From an uncultured Lentisphaeria bacterium (GTDB taxonomy: Bacteria > Verrucomicrobiota > Lentisphaeria > JABSQK01 > CAJWLW01), in contig CAJWLW010000263.1 of the NCBI GenBank assembly GCA_913042885.1, positions 1 through 6,963 on the forward strand: DNA of 6,963 nucleotides. The letters run 5' to 3'. Under the pieces are notes generated by a model. It saw only the letters and a list, made by a program, of their open reading frames with translations. It ran no database searches and was not told the DNA's origin. Positions 1 to 6,963 of the stretch are shown in pieces (position 1 is the first letter of the stretch; each line of letters starts with the position of its first letter). Position numbers and translations under genes: made by a program.

Positions 1-2679
1 CTGTATATGATTGGCGGCGATGCCTCCGACCATTTCGTCTACATCGACAGCAACGGTCGTGTGCAGATCGACGGCAAGGTCGATGGCGAACTGCGGGAGC
101 AGGGCCGGCTGCTGATGGCTCCCGACGCGACCGCGCTGTTTGTCGACGGGGTACGCGTACCGCTTCCGCTCGGCGGTTGGCGGGCCTTTCTGGTCGGTGA
201 TGCGCTGCATGCGAAGCCGCCGCCCTCCGTCGATTATGCTCGAGTGCGGGTGTCCGACGGCTTCATGCGCGCTGATCTGTTCGACGATTCCGATTGGCAG
301 AAGACCTCCGGCATCTGGGTGATGAAGCAGCGCGGCGGCGGCATGCCGGGAACCAAAGCGGAACAGCAGAGCTTCGATTTTCAGCGCGCCGTCAATCCGT
401 TTGCTGTGCACGGTCGTGAAAACGGGCTGTTGACTTACGGCGAGACACCGATGCCGCACGCCGAGGCCGAGGCCCGTTTCTTTTTCGGGCAGCCGCGAAC
501 GGGTCGATTGATTCGGCAAAACCACGTGCCGGACGATACCGATATGCTGATTGTCTTCGGTCAGGCCGACGGTCTGCAAGCGGCCTTTGGCTGGTCCGGC
601 AGCCAGGGCGCGTTCGCGCTTCTGCAGCGGGATGGGTTTGCGGCGCCCTGGCAGACAGTGTCGCTGTGGTCCGACAAACGTCCGCCGGTCAGCAACTGGG
701 TGAAGGTCGGCCTGCGCCTCGAAGCGGGGTGTGCGGTTACCGGTTACCTCGACGGTGTTGCCGTGCTGCAGTCCGTACTCGATCGCGAGATCAACGGCCC
801 CTTTCACATAGCCTGTGGGGAGGCCCGCATCGCTTTCGACGATGTCCGTGCCTGGAGCCTGCCGCAGCAGGTGAAGAATGAGAATCCGATTTTTGTCCGA
901 AGCCGACAGTTCGCCAGCAAGAACAAGAAAAAAGATTCCGATCCCCCCGAGTTCGCCAAGTGGGCACGGGGCAGCGATACTTTTCTACAGTCCAAATTTA
1001 CCGAAACGGGCCACACCAACGCTGCGATCATTGCTCGCCTGCCTTTGCACGGTTCCTTTGCTTACGAATCGGTGCCGTACCTGGACTCCTTCGGCGATCT
1101 GCCCGCCGGAAAATACCGCCTGCAGTTGTTTGCCGCGGACGGGAACGAGGTGCCGGATCTATCGCGCGACCAGTCGCTGTTCACACTGGACGCAACCTAT
1201 GGCTCGAAGGGGTGGCGTGTTCACGGTGTTCCTGCCTGGCCGGCGGGCCACGACGAATTCACGCTGCGTTTTCGCAGGGCTGCCGACGACACGGTCCGCC
1301 TGCAGATCGACGGTGCCTGGCACACCGTGTCAAAAGTGCTGCGGGGGCCGATGCACGTAGCCGTGGTCGCGGTTGACCAAGACCCGGCCGTAACGTATCC
1401 GTTACCGGCGCATCACCAGATCTATGCCGACAATCTCGTTCACGAGTTGTTCGAGGCCGCACCGACAGACTGGAACTGGCTCGACGGATCGTTCCGTATG
1501 GACGCGCGGTGGGCTTGTCAGGATCTCTGGAATTTTATGGCCTGCAGTTCCGTGGCCGTTCCGTTCATGGTCGGCAAGACTATTGTGAACGGCGATCAGG
1601 ATCATGAGTTCTTCATGTCACTGCGGCCGGCAATGCCGTGGGATATCGGTGACCGGACCTTTTATGGAAGAGTGAACAGGCAGGGTGAAGATTTGTTTAA
1701 AAAATTCGGCGGCTGGTACAATCGGCGGGACCTCAACTTCTCATTCTGCATGGACGGGCGCAATCCGCTTTCAGGCTACGCGATTGTCTTTGGCGGCGAC
1801 GACAACTCCGAGACGCGCCTGCTTCGCCGCGGTGTCGTCGTTGCGAAAACCAGCAAGGACGAGCACCTTTTTCATGGCCAGGAGCACAACGGCGTACACT
1901 ATCCCTGGTGGCATTTCCGTGTCAGCAAGCACGACAACAAGATCCGGATCTGGTTCAATGATCAAAAGCTGTTTGACTTTATTGATCCGCTGCCGCTGAA
2001 TGGCGGGCACGTCGGCTTCTGGTCGGTGCGTAACGGTTTTACCGTCTCCCGCTACAGCGTTGCCGCGGCGGAGCTCGAGCGCGCACCGCATTTTCTCTAC
2101 GTCGCCAATGACCATACGGCAGCAACGGCGATCTGGCAGCCGCTCAAGGACGATGACGTGCACGTCACCCGGGAACGTGAAGGCATGACGCGCGTTGCCT
2201 TTAACGGCGGTACTGGGTTTCACGCCGTGCGCCACGTATTCGACTCGCCGGTGAATCTGCAGGATACCCCCGTGCTGCATCTGAAACTGCACTGCGATGA
2301 GAAGGTCTTTGTCAACCTGCACCTCGATATAGATGGCAACCCCTATCTGCTGCAGCACAACGCGCCGGTGAGTCGGACGAAGTCGCTGCTCACGCCGGCC
2401 TTCGAGACAGGGGAGCAGTTTCAGAAGCGCGAACTCGATTTTCAGGAGAGAGACAAGACTCTGTTACTCGGAGCCACTGGTGGTGCCGAGTATGCCGGAG
2501 ACACGGCAAACATCCGCTTTGATATCCTGAAGGCTTTGCGGGTACACGGAATCGAGGGTGGAGAGTTGCGGTCGGTGACCGTGGGCAACACCAGCAACGA
2601 GGGCTATCTGCTCGCCGGTTTCGGCGGCAACCCGGCGCACAGCGGCTATGAGCTCGGCGAACCCAAATTCCACCGGTAA
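1..2679 (+). CDS. Large multi-module concanavalin A/LamG-like protein, 5' partial, function unknown
   Basis: I do not recognise a named family. The frame is open from base 1; the first ATG is at 7 and gives 890 residues, but that start has no signal peptide and begins inside beta-rich sequence, so the gene probably extends upstream. Numbering from that ATG, I see four regions: a beta-rich fragment (1-86); module A (about 87-285, opening with DLFDDSDWQKTSGIW and closing with IAFDDVRAW); a Lys-rich linker (about 300-312); module B (about 316-482, closing QIYADNLVHEL); module C (about 488-690, with WWHFRVSKHDNKIRIWFND and GGHVGFWSVRNGFTVS); and a C-terminal jelly-roll-like region (about 695-890, ending in an AGFGGNPA motif). 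Modules A-C share a 'strand - ligand-like DG turn - gp/GGHV - closing strand' pattern typical of concanavalin A-like lectin/glucanase folds. No catalytic Glu/Asp motif of a glycoside hydrolase family is evident. The overlap with the downstream glycan polymerase gene suggests glycan binding or modification outside the cytoplasm. The coding call is firm; the function is inference. Confidence 0.85.
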   Translation: MYMIGGDASDHFVYIDSNGRVQIDGKVDGELREQGRLLMAPDATALFVDGVRVPLPLGGWRAFLVGDALHAKPPPSVDYARVRVSDGFMRADLFDDSDWQKTSGIWVMKQRGGGMPGTKAEQQSFDFQRAVNPFAVHGRENGLLTYGETPMPHAEAEARFFFGQPRTGRLIRQNHVPDDTDMLIVFGQADGLQAAFGWSGSQGAFALLQRDGFAAPWQTVSLWSDKRPPVSNWVKVGLRLEAGCAVTGYLDGVAVLQSVLDREINGPFHIACGEARIAFDDVRAWSLPQQVKNENPIFVRSRQFASKNKKKDSDPPEFAKWARGSDTFLQSKFTETGHTNAAIIARLPLHGSFAYESVPYLDSFGDLPAGKYRLQLFAADGNEVPDLSRDQSLFTLDATYGSKGWRVHGVPAWPAGHDEFTLRFRRAADDTVRLQIDGAWHTVSKVLRGPMHVAVVAVDQDPAVTYPLPAHHQIYADNLVHELFEAAPTDWNWLDGSFRMDARWACQDLWNFMACSSVAVPFMVGKTIVNGDQDHEFFMSLRPAMPWDIGDRTFYGRVNRQGEDLFKKFGGWYNRRDLNFSFCMDGRNPLSGYAIVFGGDDNSETRLLRRGVVVAKTSKDEHLFHGQEHNGVHYPWWHFRVSKHDNKIRIWFNDQKLFDFIDPLPLNGGHVGFWSVRNGFTVSRYSVAAAELERAPHFLYVANDHTAATAIWQPLKDDDVHVTREREGMTRVAFNGGTGFHAVRHVFDSPVNLQDTPVLHLKLHCDEKVFVNLHLDIDGNPYLLQHNAPVSRTKSLLTPAFETGEQFQKRELDFQERDKTLLLGATGGAEYAGDTANIRFDILKALRVHGIEGGELRSVTVGNTSNEGYLLAGFGGNPAHSGYELGEPKFHR

Positions 2680-4495
2680 CGCACCGGCAACCAACGGGGC
2701 GCCCGAGGCGCCACCGATCTGGCTGACCGGTATTGGCGCATTGGTCCTCCTGACCGCCTGTTCGCAGACGCGTCTTGGACCTGTACCCATCGCCACTGTC
2801 GTGGTCTTCCTCTGCCTGCTCGTTGTCCTTGCCTTTGGACGACGCCACTTGTCCGCTCCGTTGTTGCCGTGGACCCATGGCATCATGCTCGCCGCTTTGT
2901 GTCTGGGGCTGGCGGGGTTGAGCCGTGCCGAACTCGGTGGCGGACTCCGGGAACTTCTGCAGGCCACCGAGGCTTTCGTTGTTGCCTGGTATCTCTTCAC
3001 GATTTTGCGGCGTTCGCAATTTTCTGAGATCTGCCGGGTAATTGCCTGGATTGTACTCTTTCTGCTGGTTGCCGGTCCCGGCGGCTGGTACAGGTTGGCG
3101 CCTCTGCAATTGAGCGATGCAAAATACGCCGCGCTCATTGTCATCGGGACACCTTTTCTATTGGCGCACTTTTCCGTTGCCCGGCCGCGATCGATCGTGC
3201 CGGTGGCGCTGCTGGCAGGCGGCATGGTGGGCATTGCCTTTGTGGATGGCGGCATGCTGGTAGCCTGGACCCTGGTCACGGTGATCACGCTGGTGCGTCT
3301 CTCCGGTCTACGCCGGTTGCCTGTGGCGGTTGGTGCTGTGGCTCTGATGCTGGCAGCCTCCGTGTGGGCAATGCCGAAACCGACGGCATGGCATACCTTG
3401 AGCCCGGCATATGACGGGGAACATACGCGGCGGTTGTACATCGAGTATGAGGCAGCGCTGCAGGCGCCGCGAGACTACCCGCTCGGTGGTGGCCTCGGCC
3501 GGTACATCAGCCGTATCAATTATTTGCGGCTGCAGGTGCCGAAACTGCCGCACCCTGCCGAGAACAAGATCCGCACCGACAGCAACAGCCAGTTTGCCGT
3601 CACATTAGTGGAATCGGGGTGGCCGGCTGTGATCGTACTGGTGGTGCTTCTGCTGCTGGCGACGTTTCGACGGTCGAAAGAGGCTTCAGACTCCGTGGCA
3701 TTGCCCGGGCATGTCGCTGCGACCACTGCGGTGCTGGGGGTGCTCCTGGCGGCCTGCTTCTGCACCGTGCTGTCGCGCGGGACCGATGTCTGGGTCGGTG
3801 CGGTTCTTGGTCTGACCGCGGTGCCGGCAGACGATCGTGGGCGTTGGGCACGGCGCTTGATCCTGCCGGTCGGGATGTTCGTGGTCATGTTGGTGGCGAT
3901 TGGCAGCGTCGCGCCTGACCATGCTGATCCACTCGCTCACATCAGTCCGCTCAACCGCGCCGTGCAGCAGCTCTGGCACGAAGAATTTACCTATGACAAG
4001 GCGCTGGTGGCGCGCGCCGACTATATCACTGAATACGGGCTCCCGGTGTTCGAGTCGGCGACTGCACAGGCTGCGAATGAAGAGTTCATGGTCCATGTCG
4101 AAGCCGAGGATTACGATTTGATTTCAGGAGGCTTCCGGTTGATCAAGGCCAACGATGCCTCTGGGGACCGGGTCCTGGCAATTCCGTCGGACGCAGGCAA
4201 GGCAATAGGACGCGCATTGTACCGGTTCCAGGTTCCTCAAGAGGGAACCTACCGTTTCGTGGCGCGCGTCATGTGGCAAGATGGTTGCTCGAACAGCGTT
4301 GCGTTCGACATCGGCGACACGCGGGGCTTTGTTAGCAGTGAGCTTTTCGGCGTCTGGCATGAACTGACCAGCCGTCAAACCTACGAACTGCCGGTTGGCC
4401 CGGTTGAGGTGACGATTCAGAATATCGAAGATGATGTACAGATCGATTATATGCGCTTGATCCGCACCGGTCCGGGGGCAACAGCCTCACCGTGA
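2648..4495 (+). CDS. O-antigen ligase/Wzy polymerase-like membrane protein with C-terminal carbohydrate-binding domain
   Basis: This 615-residue protein likely polymerises or transfers lipid-linked glycan at the periplasmic face of the inner membrane. By eye there are about 13 hydrophobic segments (near residues 24-40, 46-63, 76-93, 104-120, 129-144, 160-175, 182-199, 201-217, 223-241, 325-340, 355-375, 379-392, 403-421). Arg-rich turns (GRR, LRRSQ, ARPR, GLRR, FRRSK, GRWARR) fall on alternate loops and fit an N-in, C-out topology. The large loop 242-324 is the Wzy_C signature region, with YPLGGGLGRY (277-286) and DSNSQFAVTLVESG (311-324), matching the family's 'P.G.G.G.Y ... HN.yL..l.e.G' pattern. 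Residues 482-609 (VHVEAEDYD ... IDYMRLI) resemble a CBM6/CBM35-type jelly roll and would sit in the periplasm. ATG 2648 is the only usual start before the first membrane helix; it has no clear Shine-Dalgarno and lies 32 bases inside the preceding gene, suggesting translational coupling. Ligase versus polymerase cannot be decided from sequence. Confidence 0.85.
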   Translation: MSSANPNSTGNAPATNGAPEAPPIWLTGIGALVLLTACSQTRLGPVPIATVVVFLCLLVVLAFGRRHLSAPLLPWTHGIMLAALCLGLAGLSRAELGGGLRELLQATEAFVVAWYLFTILRRSQFSEICRVIAWIVLFLLVAGPGGWYRLAPLQLSDAKYAALIVIGTPFLLAHFSVARPRSIVPVALLAGGMVGIAFVDGGMLVAWTLVTVITLVRLSGLRRLPVAVGAVALMLAASVWAMPKPTAWHTLSPAYDGEHTRRLYIEYEAALQAPRDYPLGGGLGRYISRINYLRLQVPKLPHPAENKIRTDSNSQFAVTLVESGWPAVIVLVVLLLLATFRRSKEASDSVALPGHVAATTAVLGVLLAACFCTVLSRGTDVWVGAVLGLTAVPADDRGRWARRLILPVGMFVVMLVAIGSVAPDHADPLAHISPLNRAVQQLWHEEFTYDKALVARADYITEYGLPVFESATAQAANEEFMVHVEAEDYDLISGGFRLIKANDASGDRVLAIPSDAGKAIGRALYRFQVPQEGTYRFVARVMWQDGCSNSVAFDIGDTRGFVSSELFGVWHELTSRQTYELPVGPVEVTIQNIEDDVQIDYMRLIRTGPGATASP

Positions 4496-4502
4496 CCGGT
4501 GA
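4487..4502 (+). other. Short inverted repeat over the stop codon of the ligase-like gene
   Basis: TCACCG (4487-4492) and CGGTGA (4497-4502) can form a 6-bp stem around a TGAC loop that contains the TGA stop (4493-4495). A second 4-bp pairing, ACCG/CGGT, lies directly downstream (4502-4513). No T-rich run follows, so this is not a convincing Rho-independent terminator. It may be incidental or may slow ribosomes or protect the 3' end. Confidence 0.25.
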
Positions 4503-4526
4503 CCGTCGGCGGTTGTGCTGGCGATT

Positions 4527-4535
4527 TGTTATGAT
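4527..4535 (+). promoter_or_regulatory. Possible extended -10 promoter for lon
   Basis: TGTTATGAT fits an extended -10 element (TGn followed by TATGAT, five of six matches to TATAAT). No -35 match exists at the usual 16-18 base spacing; TTGTGC at 4513 is too close (11 bases). An alternative pairing is TTGTTA (4526-4531) with TAGAGT (4549-4554), 17 bases apart, four of six matches each. Either would give a leader of about 65-85 bases before ATG 4625. A pattern match by eye only. Confidence 0.3.
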
Positions 4536-4599
4536 AAGCCGTCGACTATAGAGTATGCGGTAGGGCGTGCCTGCGTACTGATTTTACATGCTTTTCAGC

Positions 4600-4615
4600 T
4601 CTCCAACTCCCCAAC
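4600..4615 (+). repeat. Two-copy 8-base tandem repeat in the lon leader
   Basis: TCTCCAAC (4600-4607) is followed directly by TCCCCAAC (4608-4615), differing at one base. The repeat lies within the pyrimidine-rich stretch just before ATG 4625. Two copies of so short a unit could arise by chance; it may matter as an unstructured leader or protein-binding site. Confidence 0.4.
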
Positions 4616-4624
4616 TCATCTCCT

Positions 4625-6963
4625 ATGGCGAACGACGATACTACCGACAACGACGCCGAAAGCATTATCGAAGCGTCGGAGGCTGAGATCATCGATGAGG
4701 AACCGGTGTCCTCCGAAGCGGACACTGCGGATCCGGGTGACGGCAAGCGAGCCGGCGAGTCTACGGCGATTCTCAGGGCTTCTGAGTTGCCAGAGGAGGT
4801 CACCCTTATCTCGGGTACCAACAAGCCTGTCTTCCCCGGCATGGTTTTTCCCGTTGTGCTGAACAACGAGGAGCTTTCAGAGGTCTTTACCAAGCTTGCC
4901 AAGGAGAATAAGTCGATTGGTTTCGTGCTGGCCCGTGAGGATACCGAATCGACCGATCCCGCAGCTATCCGCAACAGCTTGTACAGCATTGGTACCCTGG
5001 CGCGAATCGTCAATTTTGAGCAGGGTGAGGACGGCACTGTCAATGCACTGATGCAGGCCATTAAGCGCTTCGAGATTCAACGGATTCGAGTGGTAGGCGA
5101 GGAAATGTGTGCCCGGGTGATCTACATCAGCGATCCGGATATCGCTGAAATCAACGACCAGATAAAGGCCATGGCCCTGGCGATCATGAACACCATGCGC
5201 GAGTTGATGAAGTCCAATCCGATCTTCTCCGAAGAGATCAAGATGTTCCTGTCGCGTAACACCTGGGAAAAACCCGGACAGTTGGCGGATTTTTCGGTTA
5301 CCATGACTTCGGCTGATCCGGACGAACTGCAGGACATCCTCGAAACAATCGACATCGAGGAGCGCATGAAGAAGGCGCTGTTCCTTTTGCGCAAAGAAGT
5401 CGATATCAACCAGCTCAAAGAGAAGATCACGCTGCAGATCGAGGAGCGGATCACCCAGCACCAACGCGAATTCTTCCTGCACGAACAGCTCAAGGCGATC
5501 AAGGAAGAGTTGGGCATCGAGAAAGACGACAAGGCGGAAGAGCTCAAGCGCTATGAAGAACGCGTCAACGAGCTGGAGATGAGCGAAGCGGCGCTGGTTC
5601 GCGTCGACGAGGAACTCGAGAAACTGCAGTTTCTCCCGCCACAGTCGCCAGAGTACATCGTGGTGCGCAATTATCTCGATTGGCTGACGCAGCTGCCCTG
5701 GGGGATTCTGACTACGGACCGGTTGGATATTTCGGAGGCGCGCCAGATTCTGGATCGTGACCACTACGGCCTGGACGACGTAAAGGAGCGTATCCTCGAG
5801 TTCATCGGCGTTTCGAAACTGCGCGGCTCAATGGGCGGCTCGATCCTTTGCCTGATCGGCCCGCCCGGCGTTGGGAAGACGTCGCTGGGTCGGGCTGTGG
5901 CGGAGTCAATCGGTCGCGAGTTCTTTCGCTTTTCCCTCGGCGGCATGCGTGATGAAGCCGAGATCAAAGGGCATCGCCGCACCTATATCGGTGCCATGCC
6001 CGGCAAGATCATCCAGACGATCAAAACGACAGGTTCACAGAACCCCGTGATCATGCTCGACGAGATCGACAAGATAGGCGCCTCCTTCCACGGCGATCCG
6101 GCATCGGCATTGCTGGAGGTTCTCGATCCGGAGCAGAACAACTCGTTCCACGATCATTACCTCGACTTGCCGTTCGATCTGTCGAAGGTCCTGTTCATTG
6201 CCACAGCCAACGTGCCTGACACCATCCCCGGACCGCTGCTCGACCGCATGGAAGAGATTCGGCTATCCGGGTATATCGCTCAGGAAAAACTGCAGATCGC
6301 CAAACGGCATCTGATCCCGAAGCAGATCAAAGAGCATGGATTGAAACGTGCCGACGTCGGATTCCGCCAGGACGGGATCAAATGCCTGATCGAAGGCTAT
6401 GCCCGTGAGGCAGGAGTGCGTGGCCTGGAGAAGTGTATCCGTACGTGCCTGCGCAAAATAGCGGCCCGCAAAGCCGAAGACCCGAAAGCCGATCGCGTCG
6501 TCCTGACACGCAGCCAGATAGAGACATATCTCGGTCGCCCGGTGTTTGCCGACGACGTCCTTGCACACCAGGGGACGCCCGGTGTTGTCATGGGATTAGC
6601 CTGGACGGCTTTCGGTGGCAGCGTCCTGTTCGTCGAAGCCATGGCGATCCCCAGCCCCGGTGGTTTTCAGCATACCGGCCAGCTTGGCGATGTCATGGCC
6701 GAGTCCAGCACCATCGCTTTTTCCCTGGTCCATTCCAACGCCGTGAAGTACAAGATCGACGAAGACTTCTTTAAGACACACAAGATTCATCTGCACGTCC
6801 CGGCCGGTGCCACGCCGAAGGACGGACCGTCGGCCGGCATCACGATGGCGGCAGCGTTGATTTCCATGGCGACGGGGCAGTCGGTACCGCCGCACGTGGC
6901 GATGACCGGCGAGCTCACCCTGACAGGTGCGGTGCTGCCGGTTGGCGGCATCCGCGAGAAAAT
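4625..6963 (+). CDS. lon: ATP-dependent Lon protease (second-lineage LonA type), 3' partial
   Basis: Lon is a cytoplasmic hexameric AAA+ serine protease that unfolds and degrades damaged and regulatory proteins. The window encodes 779 residues and ends two bases after the catalytic Lys codon; about 60 residues are probably missing. Order: an acidic, likely disordered N-terminus (1-50); LON substrate-binding domain starting near KPVFPGMVFPVV (66-77); a charged coiled-coil region with HQREFFLHEQLKAIKEELG; Walker A GPPGVGKT (412-419); Walker B VIMLDE (475-480); arginine finger R541 in LLDRME; sensor-2 R599 in GVRGLE; protease motif PKDGPSAG with D733 and catalytic S736; and K779 in GGIREK. The Ser-Lys spacing (43 residues) equals that of E. 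coli Lon (S679/K722). Features such as KPVFPGMVFPVVLNNEE, DLSKVLFIATAN and MGLAWTAFGG resemble, from memory, the second Lon paralogue of Pseudomonas (AsrA-like) more than E. coli Lon. ATG 4625 is the first ATG after an in-frame stop at 4532, but it has no Shine-Dalgarno; GTG 4706 is an alternative start. Confidence 0.96.
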   Translation, partial: MANDDTTDNDAESIIEASEAEIIDEEPVSSEADTADPGDGKRAGESTAILRASELPEEVTLISGTNKPVFPGMVFPVVLNNEELSEVFTKLAKENKSIGFVLAREDTESTDPAAIRNSLYSIGTLARIVNFEQGEDGTVNALMQAIKRFEIQRIRVVGEEMCARVIYISDPDIAEINDQIKAMALAIMNTMRELMKSNPIFSEEIKMFLSRNTWEKPGQLADFSVTMTSADPDELQDILETIDIEERMKKALFLLRKEVDINQLKEKITLQIEERITQHQREFFLHEQLKAIKEELGIEKDDKAEELKRYEERVNELEMSEAALVRVDEELEKLQFLPPQSPEYIVVRNYLDWLTQLPWGILTTDRLDISEARQILDRDHYGLDDVKERILEFIGVSKLRGSMGGSILCLIGPPGVGKTSLGRAVAESIGREFFRFSLGGMRDEAEIKGHRRTYIGAMPGKIIQTIKTTGSQNPVIMLDEIDKIGASFHGDPASALLEVLDPEQNNSFHDHYLDLPFDLSKVLFIATANVPDTIPGPLLDRMEEIRLSGYIAQEKLQIAKRHLIPKQIKEHGLKRADVGFRQDGIKCLIEGYAREAGVRGLEKCIRTCLRKIAARKAEDPKADRVVLTRSQIETYLGRPVFADDVLAHQGTPGVVMGLAWTAFGGSVLFVEAMAIPSPGGFQHTGQLGDVMAESSTIAFSLVHSNAVKYKIDEDFFKTHKIHLHVPAGATPKDGPSAGITMAAALISMATGQSVPPHVAMTGELTLTGAVLPVGGIREK
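4697..4708 (+). promoter_or_regulatory. Shine-Dalgarno-like site and alternative GTG start of lon
   Basis: GAGGAA (4697-4702) lies just upstream of an in-frame GTG at 4706 (five bases from the end of GAGG). Starting here would remove the first 27 residues of Lon, all in the acidic extension, and leave the LON domain whole. The sequence also encodes Asp-Glu-Glu-Pro in the longer reading, so the resemblance may be a by-product of acidic codons. Confidence 0.3.

Larger units (their letters stand above)
4496..4624. other. Intergenic region between the glycan gene and lon
   Basis: This 129-base gap holds no supported gene. Its first part has the weak inverted repeats after the upstream stop; the middle, around 4526-4556, is AT-richer with a promoter-like sequence; the last 34 bases (4591-4624) are pyrimidine-rich with a single G. 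The gap, together with the change from glycan genes to a protease, suggests that lon is transcribed separately, though no strong terminator is visible and read-through is possible. Confidence 0.6.

Noticed and set aside
1771..2358. Minus-strand open frame of 195 codons opposite the lectin-like gene
   Set aside because: No recognisable family or conserved motif, and it spans the best-formed concanavalin-like module of the sense gene.
2464..3441. Minus-strand open frame of 325 codons opposite the ligase-like gene
   Set aside because: Its translation is rich in Arg, Thr, Ser and Pro with no domain, typical of antisense frames in GC-rich DNA; the opposing sense frame has a coherent membrane topology.
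4487..4520. Rho-independent terminator after the ligase-like gene
   Set aside because: The stems are only 4-6 bp and no T-rich run follows.
4591..4616. Possible heat-shock (sigma-32) promoter, CTTTTC ... CCCCAACT, ahead of lon
   Set aside because: The -35 part is a poor match and the spacing is about 12 bases; transcription would begin almost at the ATG. The expected heat regulation of lon is not enough to support the site.
4515..4862. Plus-strand open frame of 115 codons beginning in the gap before lon
   Set aside because: It uses a GTG start, runs out of frame into the Lon N-terminus, and becomes low-complexity (Arg, Thr, Ser-rich) where Lon is clearly coding.
4877..5764. Long open frame on the minus strand opposite lon (295 codons)
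   Set aside because: It is the antisense shadow of the clearly conserved Lon coding sequence, has no recognisable domain, and covers the N-domain to coiled-coil segment whose sense frame matches Lon throughout.

Overview
The window is a GC-rich bacterial segment, all genes on the + strand. It holds three coding regions packed almost edge to edge. The closest remembered match to the Lon protein is the second, non-canonical Lon lineage found in gammaproteobacteria such as Pseudomonas, so a gammaproteobacterium is the best guess. No 16S rRNA, tRNA or lineage-specific marker is present to confirm this.

Region 1 (1-2679) is a large beta-rich protein, open at its 5' end, built of several tandem concanavalin A/LamG-like modules plus a C-terminal jelly-roll-like region. 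It has no signal peptide within the window and no recognisable catalytic motif. Region 2 (2648-4495) overlaps the first gene by 32 bases. It encodes a polytopic membrane protein of the O-antigen ligase / Wzy polymerase type (Wzy_C fold), with a C-terminal periplasmic carbohydrate-binding-module-like domain. The two overlapping genes look like the end of a cell-surface or extracellular polysaccharide operon: one gene probably polymerises or ligates glycan at the periplasmic face, and the other probably binds glycan.

Region 3 (4496-4624) is a 129-base gap with a plausible extended -10 promoter and a pyrimidine-rich leader that has no Shine-Dalgarno sequence. Region 4 (4625 to the window end) is an ATP-dependent Lon protease (LonA type: LON N-domain, AAA+ ATPase, Ser-Lys protease). 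It is cut by the window edge two bases after the catalytic lysine codon. It is probably an independent transcription unit and a housekeeping/stress gene, not part of the glycan operon.

No CRISPR, insertion sequence, tRNA, rRNA or phage gene was seen. The most unusual content is the pairing of a ligase/polymerase fused to a carbohydrate-binding module with a translationally overlapping giant multi-lectin-like protein. This could be a little-described glycan assembly or anchoring module, but function is inferred from fold-level resemblance only.
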